From: Bacteroidota bacterium
GTDB taxonomy: Bacteria > Bacteroidota > Bacteroidia > 2-12-FULL-35-15
Direction: 5' to 3'
Assembly: GCA_947479085.1 (NCBI GenBank)
Contig: CANJYB010000003.1
Span: 1 to 64,000, forward strand
DNA length: 64,000 nt
The notes below the pieces were generated by a model. It was not told the DNA's origin. It saw only the letters and a program-made list of their open reading frames with translations, and did no database searches. Below are positions 1 to 8,176 of this stretch, one piece after another; within the stretch, counting starts at the first letter, position 1, and every line of letters starts with the position of its first letter. Made by a program: the position numbers and the translations under genes.

Positions 1-449
1 GTTCTAATTATGTTGGTGTTTCTGTTGTCCTCTGCTCGTTCAACTTTTTCTGTTCTGATAATTCGTTGCTCAATCAAATTTGATTTTGAAACAAACACAT
101 TGTAAACTCCTTTCTCACCAATCCAAAATGATTTATCAGTTGCACTTTGCTGTCCGAAGTCAGTAAGCAAATAATTAGCAAAAGAATCTTGATAGGTTTG
201 GCGGTAGCCAAACATATTGCTTTCTTCTTTTTGCAAATATCCTTGTTGCTCTAATCGCTTCAATAGATTCTCACATGCTCTTACTGGCAATGAAGTCAAA
301 AGATTTTCTTGCAAAGTTTCCGCAGAAATTAATTCTTGTTCTTGTGCAAGAATTAAAATTGAAATGAAAGGACTTTGCTTTGTCTTTGCTTTCAATGCAA
401 GTTCAACTTGAAATATTTCTATGTCTTCGTTTCGTTTTAGTGTTATCAT
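1..449 (-). CDS. Partial winged-helix-like protein, third gene of the phosphatase-helicase operon
   Basis: A minus-strand frame opens at the ATG at 449 and stays open for 149 codons to the window edge, so the 3' end is missing. Its start overlaps the helicase stop in an ATGA arrangement, which indicates translational coupling. Residues about 40-75 read like a winged helix (leucine-rich helices followed by RLEQQGYLQKEE). The rest is charged and not recognised. Its tight coupling suggests it acts with the helicase, perhaps as a DNA-binding or regulatory partner; this is inference. A plus-strand frame inside it at 217-411 is a shadow. Confidence 0.75.
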   Translation of the reverse strand, partial: MITLKRNEDIEIFQVELALKAKTKQSPFISILILAQEQELISAETLQENLLTSLPVRACENLLKRLEQQGYLQKEESNMFGYRQTYQDSFANYLLTDFGQQSATDKSFWIGEKGVYNVFVSKSNLIEQRIIRTEKVERAEDNRNTNIIR

Positions 450-2974
450 TTTTCGTAGCGAATAGTGGATTCAAAATTTGTTGCTAAATCTCTCAATGCT
501 TTCAGTTTTGCTCTGTCTTTAAACCAAGGTCTGTTACCAAACAAAATCAGTTTGAATCTTGCTCTTGTGAGTGCAACATTCAATCTGTTCGGGCTGTTGA
601 AGTGAGCATCACGGGTATTTTTTGTGAAGCCCAACAAGACTAAATCTGCTTCTTGTCCTTGAAATTTATCAACTGTATAAAGATAAATGTCGCTGTTGCT
701 TTTATGAAACTTTGAAAAGAATCGTTGCTTGGTTATGTTTCTTATTCTTCTTCTCAATTCTGTTTCTTGATTTAAGTAGAAAGTCAAAACTGCCACTTCA
801 TAATTTTCTCCGTTTGGTTTTGGATTGTCTTTTGCCCAATCCAAAAACTTTACAAGTTCTCTTTCAATGTCGTTGGCTTCTGTTGGGTTAATTATTTTTT
901 CGCCTCGTTTGTTTCCTGTTGCATCATTGTTGTAAATCCATTTTACAACTGGTTCTTTCAAAGCATATTTCCAACCTCTGTTTTCTAAAACTGTGTTTGC
1001 AGATTCTAAATTATTCTCATAAAAATTTTCTTTTGATGTCCTTGCAATGTCGGGGTGCATCCTGTGTTGGTAGGTGAGAGAAACGAACCTACTTGCTTTG
1101 TAGTGAGGGTGAAACCCGTCACTCAAAACTCTGTTACTTGCTTGTCCGCCACCTTTTCCAATTCCGTTTTGCAGTAGCTCAAGAATGGAAGGAAATACAA
1201 GCCGTTTGATTTGGTTTATGTCATCTTGAATTTTGCTTGGAATGAGATACTTTAATTCTCTGTCAATGTTTTCAAACTCTGTTCCTGCATTTCTGAAACT
1301 GAAACTTTGATTTAGTCGGCTTGAAACCATTTCACTCCAATCTTCTTGTCGGCTGTCAAACAAATAGGGTAGTGGATTTTTGAAAGATTGCCTTGCATAC
1401 TCTTGTCTGTATCGCTGTTGCAAAGTGCTTGTTTCTCCATTGATGAAAATGCTTTTAACTTGAATGTTGCTTGAAAGAAGTTGTTTAACTCGGCTTTCAT
1501 TTTTTGCAATCAAAACATCAGCAGAATTTATTTTGGCAATGTTGTTTTCATTTGCTTCCCAACTTTCATCAACTGTTTCAACTACTAACTCTCGGCTTTC
1601 TACAAGTTGCCTTTCGGTGTTTGGGTTTTGGTCTGTGAAAAAAACTTTAAGGCAATCTTCAAATTTCTTGTCGTCTAGTTTTGATTTGAGTTCGAACTGT
1701 TTGACAATTGATTTTTGAGTGTCATCTTCCAACATCGTTGCGATGTTTTCCGAAACATAGTCGTTCTCTACGTAAGGCGAAAGTTGTTTTACATCGCCTA
1801 CCAAAATCCATTTCTTTGCATGAAGTGCTGGAACAATAAAATCAGAGAAAGTAACTTTTGATGCTTCGTCAACAATCAACACATCAAAACTTGCTCCTTG
1901 TTTGTTGGCTCTAATGTCGGGGTGTTGCAAAATTCCTATCATTGTTCCTGCAACAAGGTTTGCAGAATCAAGAATGATTTTTTCTATCGGGTCAATTTCC
2001 TTGTCCTCTTTCTTGTAAAGGTTTTTCAAAAGGAACTTTTGGCTTTCAAGTTCTTGATTTTTTTTTAGATGCTTTTCAATGTCGGCTTTGTAAGTAGCAA
2101 CAAGGTTTTTTAATAAATAAGGTCTTACGCTTTCTTTCACTGGCTTTTCAAAGCGGCTTATTCTTACTGGAACAATTTCCTTGTCGCAAATTTCCTTGTA
2201 TCTCCCTTTGATTCTTTCAATTACATTGTCAATTGCTGCATGAGTTGCAGAACAAAGCAAAACTCGTTTGCCTTCTGCTGTGAACTGCATAATGAGTTCA
2301 ATAATTGTTGTCGTCTTGCCCGAACCTGGCGGCCCCTCCATAAGTGCAAAATCCTTTGTCTGCAAACCTTTTGAAACAAATTCTCTTTGCTCCTCAACTC
2401 CGTTTTTCGTTTCGTCTGTGAGTATTTGCCATTCACAATCGTCATTATCAAAACCTTGTTGCCAAACTCTACTGTCAGGAAAACCGAATAATTCTAAAAG
2501 TGGTTGATGTTCTTTAAGTGGTCGGTGGCGAAGATTGTCAAGTGCTCTTTTCTGTTGTTCAAGTTGGTAAGTGTCGGGCTTTAAATAAATCGTGTCGCCT
2601 TGAATATCGCTTGCAAGTGTGATGTAGTTTTCATCTTCGTTTTGGTCGTCAACCTCAATAGAATCTTCTCTATTGAAATTTCTCTTTTGGACAAAAATAC
2701 TTTTCGTGTTTTCACTGAAAAGCATTTCAATTGCTTTTTCGGCTTTCTTGTTTGTCGGTGGTTCTGGTGAGTATCGTGTTTCTTTCTGTCTTATTTTCTT
2801 CCCGTCTTTCTCAAATTCACTTTCAAAAATTTGCTTGGACACTTTAATTGAAAGAGTTTCTCTTTTCAGAAAGTCAATTGACTTACTTATAAATTCAGTG
2901 TAACGCCTAATGTCATAATCCGCATTAAGCAAAACTCTGTCGTCAACTCCCGTATTTAAGTGATACAAATTCAT
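446..2974 (-). CDS. Upf1-like superfamily 1 DNA/RNA helicase (COG1112 type)
   Basis: An 842-aa protein with a full set of SF1 helicase motifs: Walker A GPPGSGKTT at about 214-222, Walker B with DEAS at about 369-372, motif III GDVKQLSP at about 393-400, QHRMHP at about 636, VDKFQGQEAD at about 768 and NVALTRAR at about 799. DEAS and QHRMHP point to the Upf1/Dna2-like branch, which occurs in DNA repair, RNA decay and several antiphage systems such as Mokosh. The first 200 residues are not recognised. It starts 14 nt after the phosphatase stop and overlaps the next gene, so the three form one operon. The exact substrate cannot be read from sequence. Helicase identity is firm; a defence role is inference. 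Confidence 0.93.
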   Translation of the reverse strand: MNLYHLNTGVDDRVLLNADYDIRRYTEFISKSIDFLKRETLSIKVSKQIFESEFEKDGKKIRQKETRYSPEPPTNKKAEKAIEMLFSENTKSIFVQKRNFNREDSIEVDDQNEDENYITLASDIQGDTIYLKPDTYQLEQQKRALDNLRHRPLKEHQPLLELFGFPDSRVWQQGFDNDDCEWQILTDETKNGVEEQREFVSKGLQTKDFALMEGPPGSGKTTTIIELIMQFTAEGKRVLLCSATHAAIDNVIERIKGRYKEICDKEIVPVRISRFEKPVKESVRPYLLKNLVATYKADIEKHLKKNQELESQKFLLKNLYKKEDKEIDPIEKIILDSANLVAGTMIGILQHPDIRANKQGASFDVLIVDEASKVTFSDFIVPALHAKKWILVGDVKQLSPYVENDYVSENIATMLEDDTQKSIVKQFELKSKLDDKKFEDCLKVFFTDQNPNTERQLVESRELVVETVDESWEANENNIAKINSADVLIAKNESRVKQLLSSNIQVKSIFINGETSTLQQRYRQEYARQSFKNPLPYLFDSRQEDWSEMVSSRLNQSFSFRNAGTEFENIDRELKYLIPSKIQDDINQIKRLVFPSILELLQNGIGKGGGQASNRVLSDGFHPHYKASRFVSLTYQHRMHPDIARTSKENFYENNLESANTVLENRGWKYALKEPVVKWIYNNDATGNKRGEKIINPTEANDIERELVKFLDWAKDNPKPNGENYEVAVLTFYLNQETELRRRIRNITKQRFFSKFHKSNSDIYLYTVDKFQGQEADLVLLGFTKNTRDAHFNSPNRLNVALTRARFKLILFGNRPWFKDRAKLKALRDLATNFESTIRYEK

Positions 2975-2988
2975 CGTTGCTAAATTTT

Positions 2989-3912
2989 TCAGACAAAAAC
3001 CAATTTATCCTCGTTCAACTTGGTTTCATCATCCAACCTATAAGCCACCAAGTGTCCCTTCTTTGCGACACTATAATCCAGGCAGCAAATATTATCCCTA
3101 TAGAGTGTTGGATTTCCCTTTAGCCAGTAGTGTCCAAAGTACACTGGTTTATCTGTTTCATTATAATAATCTACATTTTTTAATAGGGATGTTTCAATAG
3201 GCGTTTCGGGTAGGTCTTCAAGTGGTTCAACACTGATTGCTTTGTAATTTGTTTTTGTTGGGTCTTCCCACCACTTAATTCTTATCTCAGTTCTATTTGT
3301 TCCATCCTTATCTGTAAATCCAGTCCAATTTGGTACTTTTATTTCTTTACCTTTCAATGTGTCTTCAATTGAGATGTTCAGCTGTGTTCCCTTTTTAACT
3401 GATTGATAAATTAAATCATCTGTCAGTTTATTGTCAACCAAATTCGCCCTTAAATAATTGATGTGTGAATTGTCCCAACAGGCATGAACAGCTCTGAATT
3501 TATCTGTTTCATAGAATAATGGAAGAGTTTTAAACCAATCAATGTAATCTTCATATTCCTTCTGTCGGTTCTGAAACTGCTCCAGTGTTTTGTAATGCTG
3601 GATTATGTTTTTAATTTCGTGCTTGCGAAGATGTCCTCCTCTATCAGATTCCTGAAAATGGAAACAAATGGCATTGTACTCGTGATTGCCCATTAGAGCA
3701 ATTGCATTTTCACTTTCCACCATCGCTCGGACAATTCCAAGTGTTTCTTTAATTTTCGGTCCACGGTCAATATAGTCTCCTACGAAAAATGCTTTTCGTT
3801 CTGGGTGGGAATAGCTTCCGCTCTTGCATGAATACCCCATTTTTTGAAGCAATTCTTCAAGTTTGTCAGCGTGTCCGTGAATGTCGCCAATAAAGTCAAT
3901 CATCTTATCCAT
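2989..3912 (-). CDS. PPP-family metallophosphoesterase (calcineurin-like)
   Basis: A 307-aa enzyme with the PPP signature in order: GDIHGH at about 9-14, GDYIDRG at about 45-51, GNHEYN at about 74-79, then metal-ligand histidines in AVHACW and FGHYWLKG. Such enzymes remove phosphate from proteins or cleave dinucleoside polyphosphates (PrpE/ApaH-like) using two metals. It is first in a minus-strand operon with an Upf1-like helicase and a winged-helix-like protein. The ATG at 3912 is preferred; a second Met four codons in is possible. The element-type T-tract/ACCTATAA signal is absent upstream; a weak chromosomal-type TACTTTAA lies about 30 nt upstream. Whether it acts on protein or nucleotide cannot be decided. 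Confidence 0.9.
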   Translation of the reverse strand: MDKMIDFIGDIHGHADKLEELLQKMGYSCKSGSYSHPERKAFFVGDYIDRGPKIKETLGIVRAMVESENAIALMGNHEYNAICFHFQESDRGGHLRKHEIKNIIQHYKTLEQFQNRQKEYEDYIDWFKTLPLFYETDKFRAVHACWDNSHINYLRANLVDNKLTDDLIYQSVKKGTQLNISIEDTLKGKEIKVPNWTGFTDKDGTNRTEIRIKWWEDPTKTNYKAISVEPLEDLPETPIETSLLKNVDYYNETDKPVYFGHYWLKGNPTLYRDNICCLDYSVAKKGHLVAYRLDDETKLNEDKLVFV

Positions 3913-4112
3913 AATTGTGATTCAATGTATTTGTTCTTAATGTTTGCTTAAAGTAAGATAAAACTGAAATGAAATCCAGGTTACAATAGTAGCAATATTC
4001 TCATTCCGATTCTTCAAATTTACTATTTATTTACTTCTTGGGTATTATAAAGCCTTTCCTTTAATTCCAATTGTCAATCCTCTTTTATTCTTAACTCTTC
4101 TTCAGTAAAATC

Positions 4113-4137
4113 AAAAGATAAATAACTATTATCTTTT
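4113..4137. promoter_or_regulatory. Perfect 9-bp inverted repeat in the divergent intergenic region
   Basis: AAAAGATAA at 4113-4121 and TTATCTTTT at 4129-4137 are perfect complements around a 7-nt spacer. The repeat lies between the minus-strand phosphatase operon (start 3912) and the plus-strand gene at 4180. It could be an operator or a weak hairpin. The rest of the roughly 270-bp gap shows nothing else clear. Confidence 0.4.
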
Positions 4138-4162
4138 AAGATAAAAATGAAAAAAGAAAACT

Positions 4163-4170
4163 AATTATAA
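4163..4170 (+). promoter_or_regulatory. Degenerate element promoter box (AATTATAA)
   Basis: An AATTATAA box followed by GTAAAA ends 9 nt before the ATG at 4180. The TATAAGTAAAA wording is shared with the box before 5224, and a close TATAATTAAAA precedes 4567, so these three genes carry a variant of the element signal. No T tract sits 18 bp upstream here, so this is a weak member. Confidence 0.35.
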
Positions 4171-4179
4171 GTAAAAGAT

Positions 4180-4518
4180 ATGAAAGAAATAAAAGCAATA
4201 TCTGGAAATCACGCTTTGTTGGCTGACGGAAAAGTACCTGTAATTGGCTATTTATCACTTACAGAACAGAAACAGTATGTAAAGGGAGGATGTATGCTCC
4301 CAACATTGGTTTGTTTTCATTTTAACACGGAATACAAAGATTATTTTTACTTTGAAAATATGGATAAATTGGCTTATAATTCCGTTTCTTTTAAAACCCC
4401 TGAGTACATTACTAATGTTTACCAAGAGATTGTAAAAATGGATTCGATAACTCCAAAGGAATTTATCAGAAGAGTCAGAGAAGCTTATGTCTTCAGGAAA
4501 ATGGGTTTTACTGAATAG
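4180..4518 (+). CDS. Hypothetical protein, paralogue of the 4567 product
   Basis: A 112-aa soluble protein of unknown function. Its C-terminal third (TPKEFIRRV, then Y, then KMGF) follows the same pattern as the C-terminus of the next gene (TPLDFVTYV, then Y, then ELGY). The two look like diverged tandem duplicates. No signal peptide or membrane segment is seen. It is preceded by a TATAAG box 9 nt before the ATG and belongs to the run of short element genes. Confidence 0.65.
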   Translation: MKEIKAISGNHALLADGKVPVIGYLSLTEQKQYVKGGCMLPTLVCFHFNTEYKDYFYFENMDKLAYNSVSFKTPEYITNVYQEIVKMDSITPKEFIRRVREAYVFRKMGFTE

Positions 4519-4527
4519 GAATATTCG

Positions 4528-4553
4528 TTTTCATTTTTTTCTCCTATTTATAA
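4528..4553 (+). promoter_or_regulatory. Element promoter-like signal upstream of 4567 (variant)
   Basis: A T-rich stretch starts at 4528 and a box ATTTATAA spans 4546-4553, with CCTATTTATAA covering 4543-4553. The 18-bp offset of the strong sites is kept, but the T tract is interrupted. The ATG lies 13 nt past the box. Confidence 0.4.
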
Positions 4554-4566
4554 TTAAAAAACAATT

Positions 4567-4956
4567 ATGCAAAAATTTATAGGACCAATTGGTGAAATTC
4601 AAATCAACGATGCAGCAGGTATTCCGATTCAAATAGGAAGCTTTCAGCACGGAATTAGTTATTCAAGAAGTAATAAATTAAGTATGGTAACACGAGTTAC
4701 CATAAAGCCAAATTACAATAGCTTATCTGACGTTTTCTTTTTTGCCCCAGGTGAGGAAAGTTTTGAAATTATATTCAGACATTTAATGACCAGGGAAACA
4801 AATCCCGAATTAAATTTATCTTATTTAATGTTCTTTAAAGAGAATAAAAATTATACTCCACTTGATTTTGTTACCTATGTAATTAAGAACTATTTTATCA
4901 AAGAATTAGGGTATCAAATTAATGGAGAAAATACTGATTTAATTACGCCTAATTAA
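4567..4956 (+). CDS. Hypothetical protein, paralogue of the 4180 product
   Basis: A 129-aa protein with no recognised domain. Its last 50 residues share spacing and chemistry with the preceding gene (TP-acidic-F, a Val-rich helix, then YF and a Gly-aromatic end). It has its own TATAA-type box upstream rather than being coupled to 4180. Being monocistronic and short is typical for this part of the element. Confidence 0.65.
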   Translation: MQKFIGPIGEIQINDAAGIPIQIGSFQHGISYSRSNKLSMVTRVTIKPNYNSLSDVFFFAPGEESFEIIFRHLMTRETNPELNLSYLMFFKENKNYTPLDFVTYVIKNYFIKELGYQINGENTDLITPN

Positions 4957-4981
4957 TAGCTTAATTAAACCCCTAATTTAG

Positions 4982-5188
4982 GATGCCTCATTACCGCCAC
5001 AAAAGACCGCCAGATGCCCCTTAATTAAGGACACCTTGTTCAGTTCCGCAAACACTTTCCAAAACTATTTTTCAGGGAGAGTTTGGTTTAATTCATTCCC
5101 TTCCAATGGCATTTACGGCACGTACTGGGGATATGCTGAATTCTGCAATAAAAAAGACAACCAACGAAATTTTGATAAAATTAGATGA
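4982..5188 (+). pseudogene. Possible gene remnant, open frame without a start codon
   Basis: The 267-bp gap between 4956 and 5224 holds an open frame from a TAG at 4979-4981 to a TGA at 5186-5188. It has no ATG but reads like real protein in its second half (NYFSGRVWFNSFP, then GIYGTYWGYAEFC). The upstream part contains two TTAATTAA palindromes. It may be the tail of a decayed gene. The call rests only on amino-acid texture. Confidence 0.25.
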
Positions 5189-5204
5189 ATAGGAATTTTT
5201 CATG

Positions 5205-5214
5205 CTATTTATAA
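5205..5214 (+). promoter_or_regulatory. Variant TATAA box upstream of 5224
   Basis: CTATTTATAA followed by GTAAAAATT lies directly before the ATG at 5224. It matches the variant box before 4567. A short T tract at 5196-5200 is too close for the usual 18-bp offset. Confidence 0.35.
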
Positions 5215-5223
5215 GTAAAAATT

Positions 5224-5466
5224 ATGGCAATTACTGTAAATGAAAACAATCATATTCAATGTACTTATCATCAGCTTTATTTCCAGGGAGAGTTCTATCT
5301 TGATTGGACCGCACTGGTTGAGGTAAGTGGGCAACCTTCTACGAATTTATACCGCATAATTAAATCTCTAAATGACGTGCCGAAAATTACCTATAAAAAC
5401 AGGTGTTATTATTTGACCTCCTGGTGCATGAGATTTTGGAAAATTGTGGGTGAACAAAACCGCTAA
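5224..5466 (+). CDS. Hypothetical small protein
   Basis: An 80-aa protein of unknown function, rich in aromatic residues and ending basic. The central TNLYRIIKSLNDVPKITYKNRCYYL could be a small DNA-binding or beta-rich fold. Its 3' end overlaps the convergent gene at 5463-5744 by 4 bp. It is preceded by a TATAA-type box. Confidence 0.55.
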   Translation: MAITVNENNHIQCTYHQLYFQGEFYLDWTALVEVSGQPSTNLYRIIKSLNDVPKITYKNRCYYLTSWCMRFWKIVGEQNR

Positions 5467-5744
5467 TCCTTTTTCTTTTCTCTCTCAATTTCTCTCTTAA
5501 TATCTTTAAGTATTTCTTCCCCTAAATCAAAATATATTTCTGGGTTAAAAATAAACTTATTGCAAAACAATTCAAGCACCAACCAATAGACAATTACAAA
5601 TGAAATGAGTCTTTGGGAAAAATTGAATTTTGTATATCCAATTGCAAGTGAAATATTGCAATGAAGTAAACGCCATCCAATCCTGGAAAGCCAGAAATTA
5701 ATTAACAAGACAAACCAATAAAGAAACTTCCATTTACCCATCAT
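5463..5744 (-). CDS. Small membrane protein, orphan
   Basis: A 93-aa protein with two hydrophobic segments (about residues 5-20 and 47-62) and a charged C-terminal tail ending in EREKKKD. It is the only minus-strand gene in the short-gene run. A full-strength element signal on the minus strand (T tract 5819-5812, ACCTATAA 5801-5794) faces it, divergent from the signal for 5956, which supports it being real. It may be a membrane-acting accessory protein; the function is unknown. Confidence 0.6.
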   Translation of the reverse strand: MMGKWKFLYWFVLLINFWLSRIGWRLLHCNISLAIGYTKFNFSQRLISFVIVYWLVLELFCNKFIFNPEIYFDLGEEILKDIKREIEREKKKD

Positions 5745-5793
5745 CTATGGTGTTTTTTCGTTTTTGATATTTAAGTTCTCAGACCACAATTTT

Positions 5794-5819
5794 TTATAGG
5801 TTTTAGAAAACAAAAAAAA
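5794..5819 (-). promoter_or_regulatory. Element promoter-like signal (minus strand)
   Basis: Read on the minus strand: TTTTC, a T tract from 5819 to 5812, and ACCTATAA from 5801 to 5794. The offset of tract start to box start is 18 bp, the same as at the plus-strand sites. It serves the gene starting at 5744. Confidence 0.6.
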
Positions 5820-5902
5820 GAAAAGAAATTTTTCTTTCTGCATCCTTTAAAAAATAAACCTTTCTTAACAAAACACTTTTTTCCTTTCATCTCAAACAAT
5901 TC

Positions 5903-5928
5903 TTTTTTTTCTAAATGCCAACCTATAA
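5903..5928 (+). promoter_or_regulatory. Element promoter-like signal upstream of DUF932 gene
   Basis: TTC plus T8 (5903-5910), 10 nt, ACCTATAA (5921-5928). The ATG at 5956 is 27 nt further on. It is divergent from the signal at 5794-5819. Confidence 0.65.
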
Positions 5929-5955
5929 GACCATAAACAAATAAACAAAAAAGAT

Positions 5956-6906
5956 ATGGCACACAATTTAAGATTAGCAGATGGCAAAGCAGACTTTGCG
6001 ACTACTGCGCCAGCTTGGCACGGCTTAGGGACTGTGGTAAAAGAAGCAATGACAGCCAAAGAAGCTATTGAATTAGCAGGTTTGGGATATGAGGTACAAA
6101 AGGAAATTATGACTATTGAGGGAAAAAATGGTTTTAATATCGTTGTCCCTAATGCGTTTGCAACAAAACGTACCGACACAAATGAAATTTTGGGAACTGT
6201 TGGAAATCGTTACCAACTTGTACAAAACAAAGAAGCGTTTAATTTCTTTGATGCGATTATCGGTGAAGATATGGCAATGTATGAGACAGCGGGTGTACTT
6301 GGAATTGGTGAAAAGGTATTTATTACTGCAAAAATGCCTGACTTCATTCGTATCACAGGAACTGATGATTTAACAGAAATTTATGTTTATCTTACAAGTA
6401 CACACGATGGTTCAGGTTCAATAATAGCAGGTGTTACAAGCCAGCGAATTGTTTGCAGCAACACTTTGAATCTCGCCCTTAAAAACTCTATTAACAAGGT
6501 ATCAATTCGCCATACCAAAAGCGCAAAAGTAGCATTGGAAAGTGCCCACAAAGTTTTGGGAATCTCTCACCAATATACCACAGAATTAAACGAATGTTTG
6601 AATTACTTAGCTACAAAACCCGTAACAGATGCAAAAGTTAAAGAGTTGGTAAAAAATGTTTTCAAGAGTGAGTCAAAAGACAGTAGCAGAATTGAAAATA
6701 TACGCCTTGCCGTTTTAGATTCATACTATAACGGGATTGGGCAAGAAAAAATTATAGGGACAGCGTATGGAGTGTTGCAGGGATTCACTCACTTTCTTTC
6801 ACACAAAAAAAATTATAGAGATAGCAGTATTAAATTAGAAAGTCTAATGAATGGCGAGAGTAATAAAGTTGCCAACGAAATAGGGCAGATGCTAATCACC
6901 CTTTAA
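5956..6906 (+). CDS. DUF932 phage/plasmid-like protein (TIGR03299 type)
   Basis: A 316-aa protein matching my memory of the DUF932 family across its length: N-terminal PAWHGLG, the central GNRYQLVQN, then the STHDGSG and SQRIVCSNTL blocks. DUF932 proteins are common on plasmids, phages and integrative elements, often next to single-strand DNA and transfer-leading-region genes. Their biochemical role is not established. The length is typical and the protein looks intact. It is the largest and best-conserved gene in the short-gene run. Identification is fairly sure, function is not. Confidence 0.85.
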   Translation: MAHNLRLADGKADFATTAPAWHGLGTVVKEAMTAKEAIELAGLGYEVQKEIMTIEGKNGFNIVVPNAFATKRTDTNEILGTVGNRYQLVQNKEAFNFFDAIIGEDMAMYETAGVLGIGEKVFITAKMPDFIRITGTDDLTEIYVYLTSTHDGSGSIIAGVTSQRIVCSNTLNLALKNSINKVSIRHTKSAKVALESAHKVLGISHQYTTELNECLNYLATKPVTDAKVKELVKNVFKSESKDSSRIENIRLAVLDSYYNGIGQEKIIGTAYGVLQGFTHFLSHKKNYRDSSIKLESLMNGESNKVANEIGQMLITL

Positions 6907-6944
6907 GATTAAAAGAAGGTAGAAAGTTAATTCTCTCTCCCTTC

Positions 6945-6970
6945 TTTTTCTCCAAAATCTTTACCTATAA
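6945..6970 (+). promoter_or_regulatory. Element promoter-like signal upstream of 6984
   Basis: TTC plus T5 at 6945, ACCTATAA at 6963-6970, offset 18 bp. The ATG is 13 nt past the box. Confidence 0.65.
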
Positions 6971-6983
6971 CAATAACGACAAT

Positions 6984-7295
6984 ATGAACTTTACACAAAT
7001 AAATTTCGAGCAGAACTCAGATAAAACCGTTGAATTTATAGCATTTGCAAAAGAATTTAAGAAGCAAATAATAAGAGAATTCAAAAAAATAGGGGCGCAA
7101 ATGAATACATTTAATGTTGGACACTTCTACCTTTCGGGTTTCTTTTACAAAGGCGAACAGTGCTATTATTTCAGTTGGCACAATGGAGACAGCAATTTAA
7201 TGTATCGGACTGCAAAAGACTTAAAAGATTTTACAGGCGGGTCAAATTGTTGGATAAAATTGGAGGATTCTTTTGAGCAAATGAGATTAAAATAA
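6984..7295 (+). CDS. Hypothetical protein
   Basis: A 103-aa protein with an N-terminal charged helix (FAKEFKKQIIREFKK) followed by an aromatic, beta-like part (GHFYLSGFFYKGEQCYYFSWHNGD). This layout resembles small beta-sandwich phage or plasmid proteins, but I do not recognise the family. It has its own element promoter-like signal, so it is probably monocistronic. Confidence 0.65.
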   Translation: MNFTQINFEQNSDKTVEFIAFAKEFKKQIIREFKKIGAQMNTFNVGHFYLSGFFYKGEQCYYFSWHNGDSNLMYRTAKDLKDFTGGSNCWIKLEDSFEQMRLK

Positions 7296-7333
7296 ATTCC
7301 TTTTTTTACTCCATAAAACTAAATTTAAGTTTC

Positions 7334-7359
7334 TTTTTTTTCGATTTGTTAACCTATAA
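7334..7359 (+). promoter_or_regulatory. Element promoter-like signal upstream of 7364; decides the start
   Basis: TTC plus T8 at 7334-7341, ACCTATAA at 7352-7359, offset 18 bp. The ATG at 7364 begins 5 nt after the box. A TTG at 7346 in the same frame would place the box inside the gene, so the ATG is preferred. Confidence 0.65.
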
Positions 7360-7363
7360 AAAC

Positions 7364-8131
7364 ATGAAAAATGCAAACAAAAAGGGTAAGCTAATTCTTG
7401 AAGTCAATAAGAAATACATTGATGGAAATACCACGAACTTTAAAATAGGAAAAACCACCATTATGATTACCCCACCAATTGATGAAGATTATTGGCAATT
7501 CAGAGTGAAAGTTGACAAAGAACAAGCGATTGTCGGATTTCCAAAGTTCAACACCATAGGCATTGCTTTTGCAAAGGAGGATGACTGGAACACCAATTTG
7601 CCATATAATTCTTCCACAGACGAAATATGGGAGCACATTAAGGTCAACAAGTACTTTGCTTCCATATCTGACGAAGATTGCATCAAAGCAATAAAAATGG
7701 TACAAAATGCAGCGAAGGAATATAAGAGAGCTGAAAAGGAGATGGAAGACATGCTTGTATTTAATAATGAGCCTTTCCTAAAAAGTGAAAGTAAGGGTAA
7801 TTTTATATCTAAGACAGAATTCAAAAATGCTTGTCAGATACTCAGAGCAAGGAAAACAACCGCATTCACCCGAACCTTTTTTGGGCAGACAGAAGATTTA
7901 GTTTTGCGTAAGTTCTGCCTTCTATTTGGCTATATCAAAGACCAAAGTGCATACCGATATAAATTCACAACCTACGAAACTACAACTGATAAAGCGATTG
8001 AAAGGTTTATGTATGTTCTCAGAGAACAAAACTTACATCTTGAATTTAATCAAAAAAATTACGAAACACTGCTTATTGGAACATTGGAAAATGGTCGGGA
8101 AAGGGGATTTAAAATTCCAATTTGTTTCTAA
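7364..8131 (+). CDS. Hypothetical protein, 255 aa
   Basis: One of the longer orphan genes here. The N-terminal half is beta-rich with basic patches. The middle (about 100-140) is a charged helix ending AEKEMEDMLVF. The C-terminal part has an RARKTTAFTRTFFGQ block. No signal peptide or known motif is seen. The start is the ATG at 7364, because an in-frame TTG 18 nt upstream would include the ACCTATAA box. Function unknown. Confidence 0.65.
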   Translation: MKNANKKGKLILEVNKKYIDGNTTNFKIGKTTIMITPPIDEDYWQFRVKVDKEQAIVGFPKFNTIGIAFAKEDDWNTNLPYNSSTDEIWEHIKVNKYFASISDEDCIKAIKMVQNAAKEYKRAEKEMEDMLVFNNEPFLKSESKGNFISKTEFKNACQILRARKTTAFTRTFFGQTEDLVLRKFCLLFGYIKDQSAYRYKFTTYETTTDKAIERFMYVLREQNLHLEFNQKNYETLLIGTLENGRERGFKIPICF

Positions 8132-8139
8132 CAAAATTC

Positions 8140-8165
8140 TTTTTTTTTAAATCTCTAACCTATAA
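8140..8165 (+). promoter_or_regulatory. Element promoter-like signal upstream of 8177
   Basis: TTC plus T9 at 8140-8148, ACCTATAA at 8158-8165, offset 18 bp. It begins right after the stop codon of the preceding gene. Confidence 0.65.
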
Positions 8166-8176
8166 AGAAAAAGCAA

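Noticed and set aside
217-411. Plus-strand small gene near the left edge
   Set aside because: It lies wholly within the minus-strand partial gene 1-449, which is coupled to the helicase and reads as protein.
7346-8131. Longer gene from TTG at 7346
   Set aside because: It would translate the promoter box; the ATG at 7364 lies 5 nt past the box, as at 8667 and 9626.
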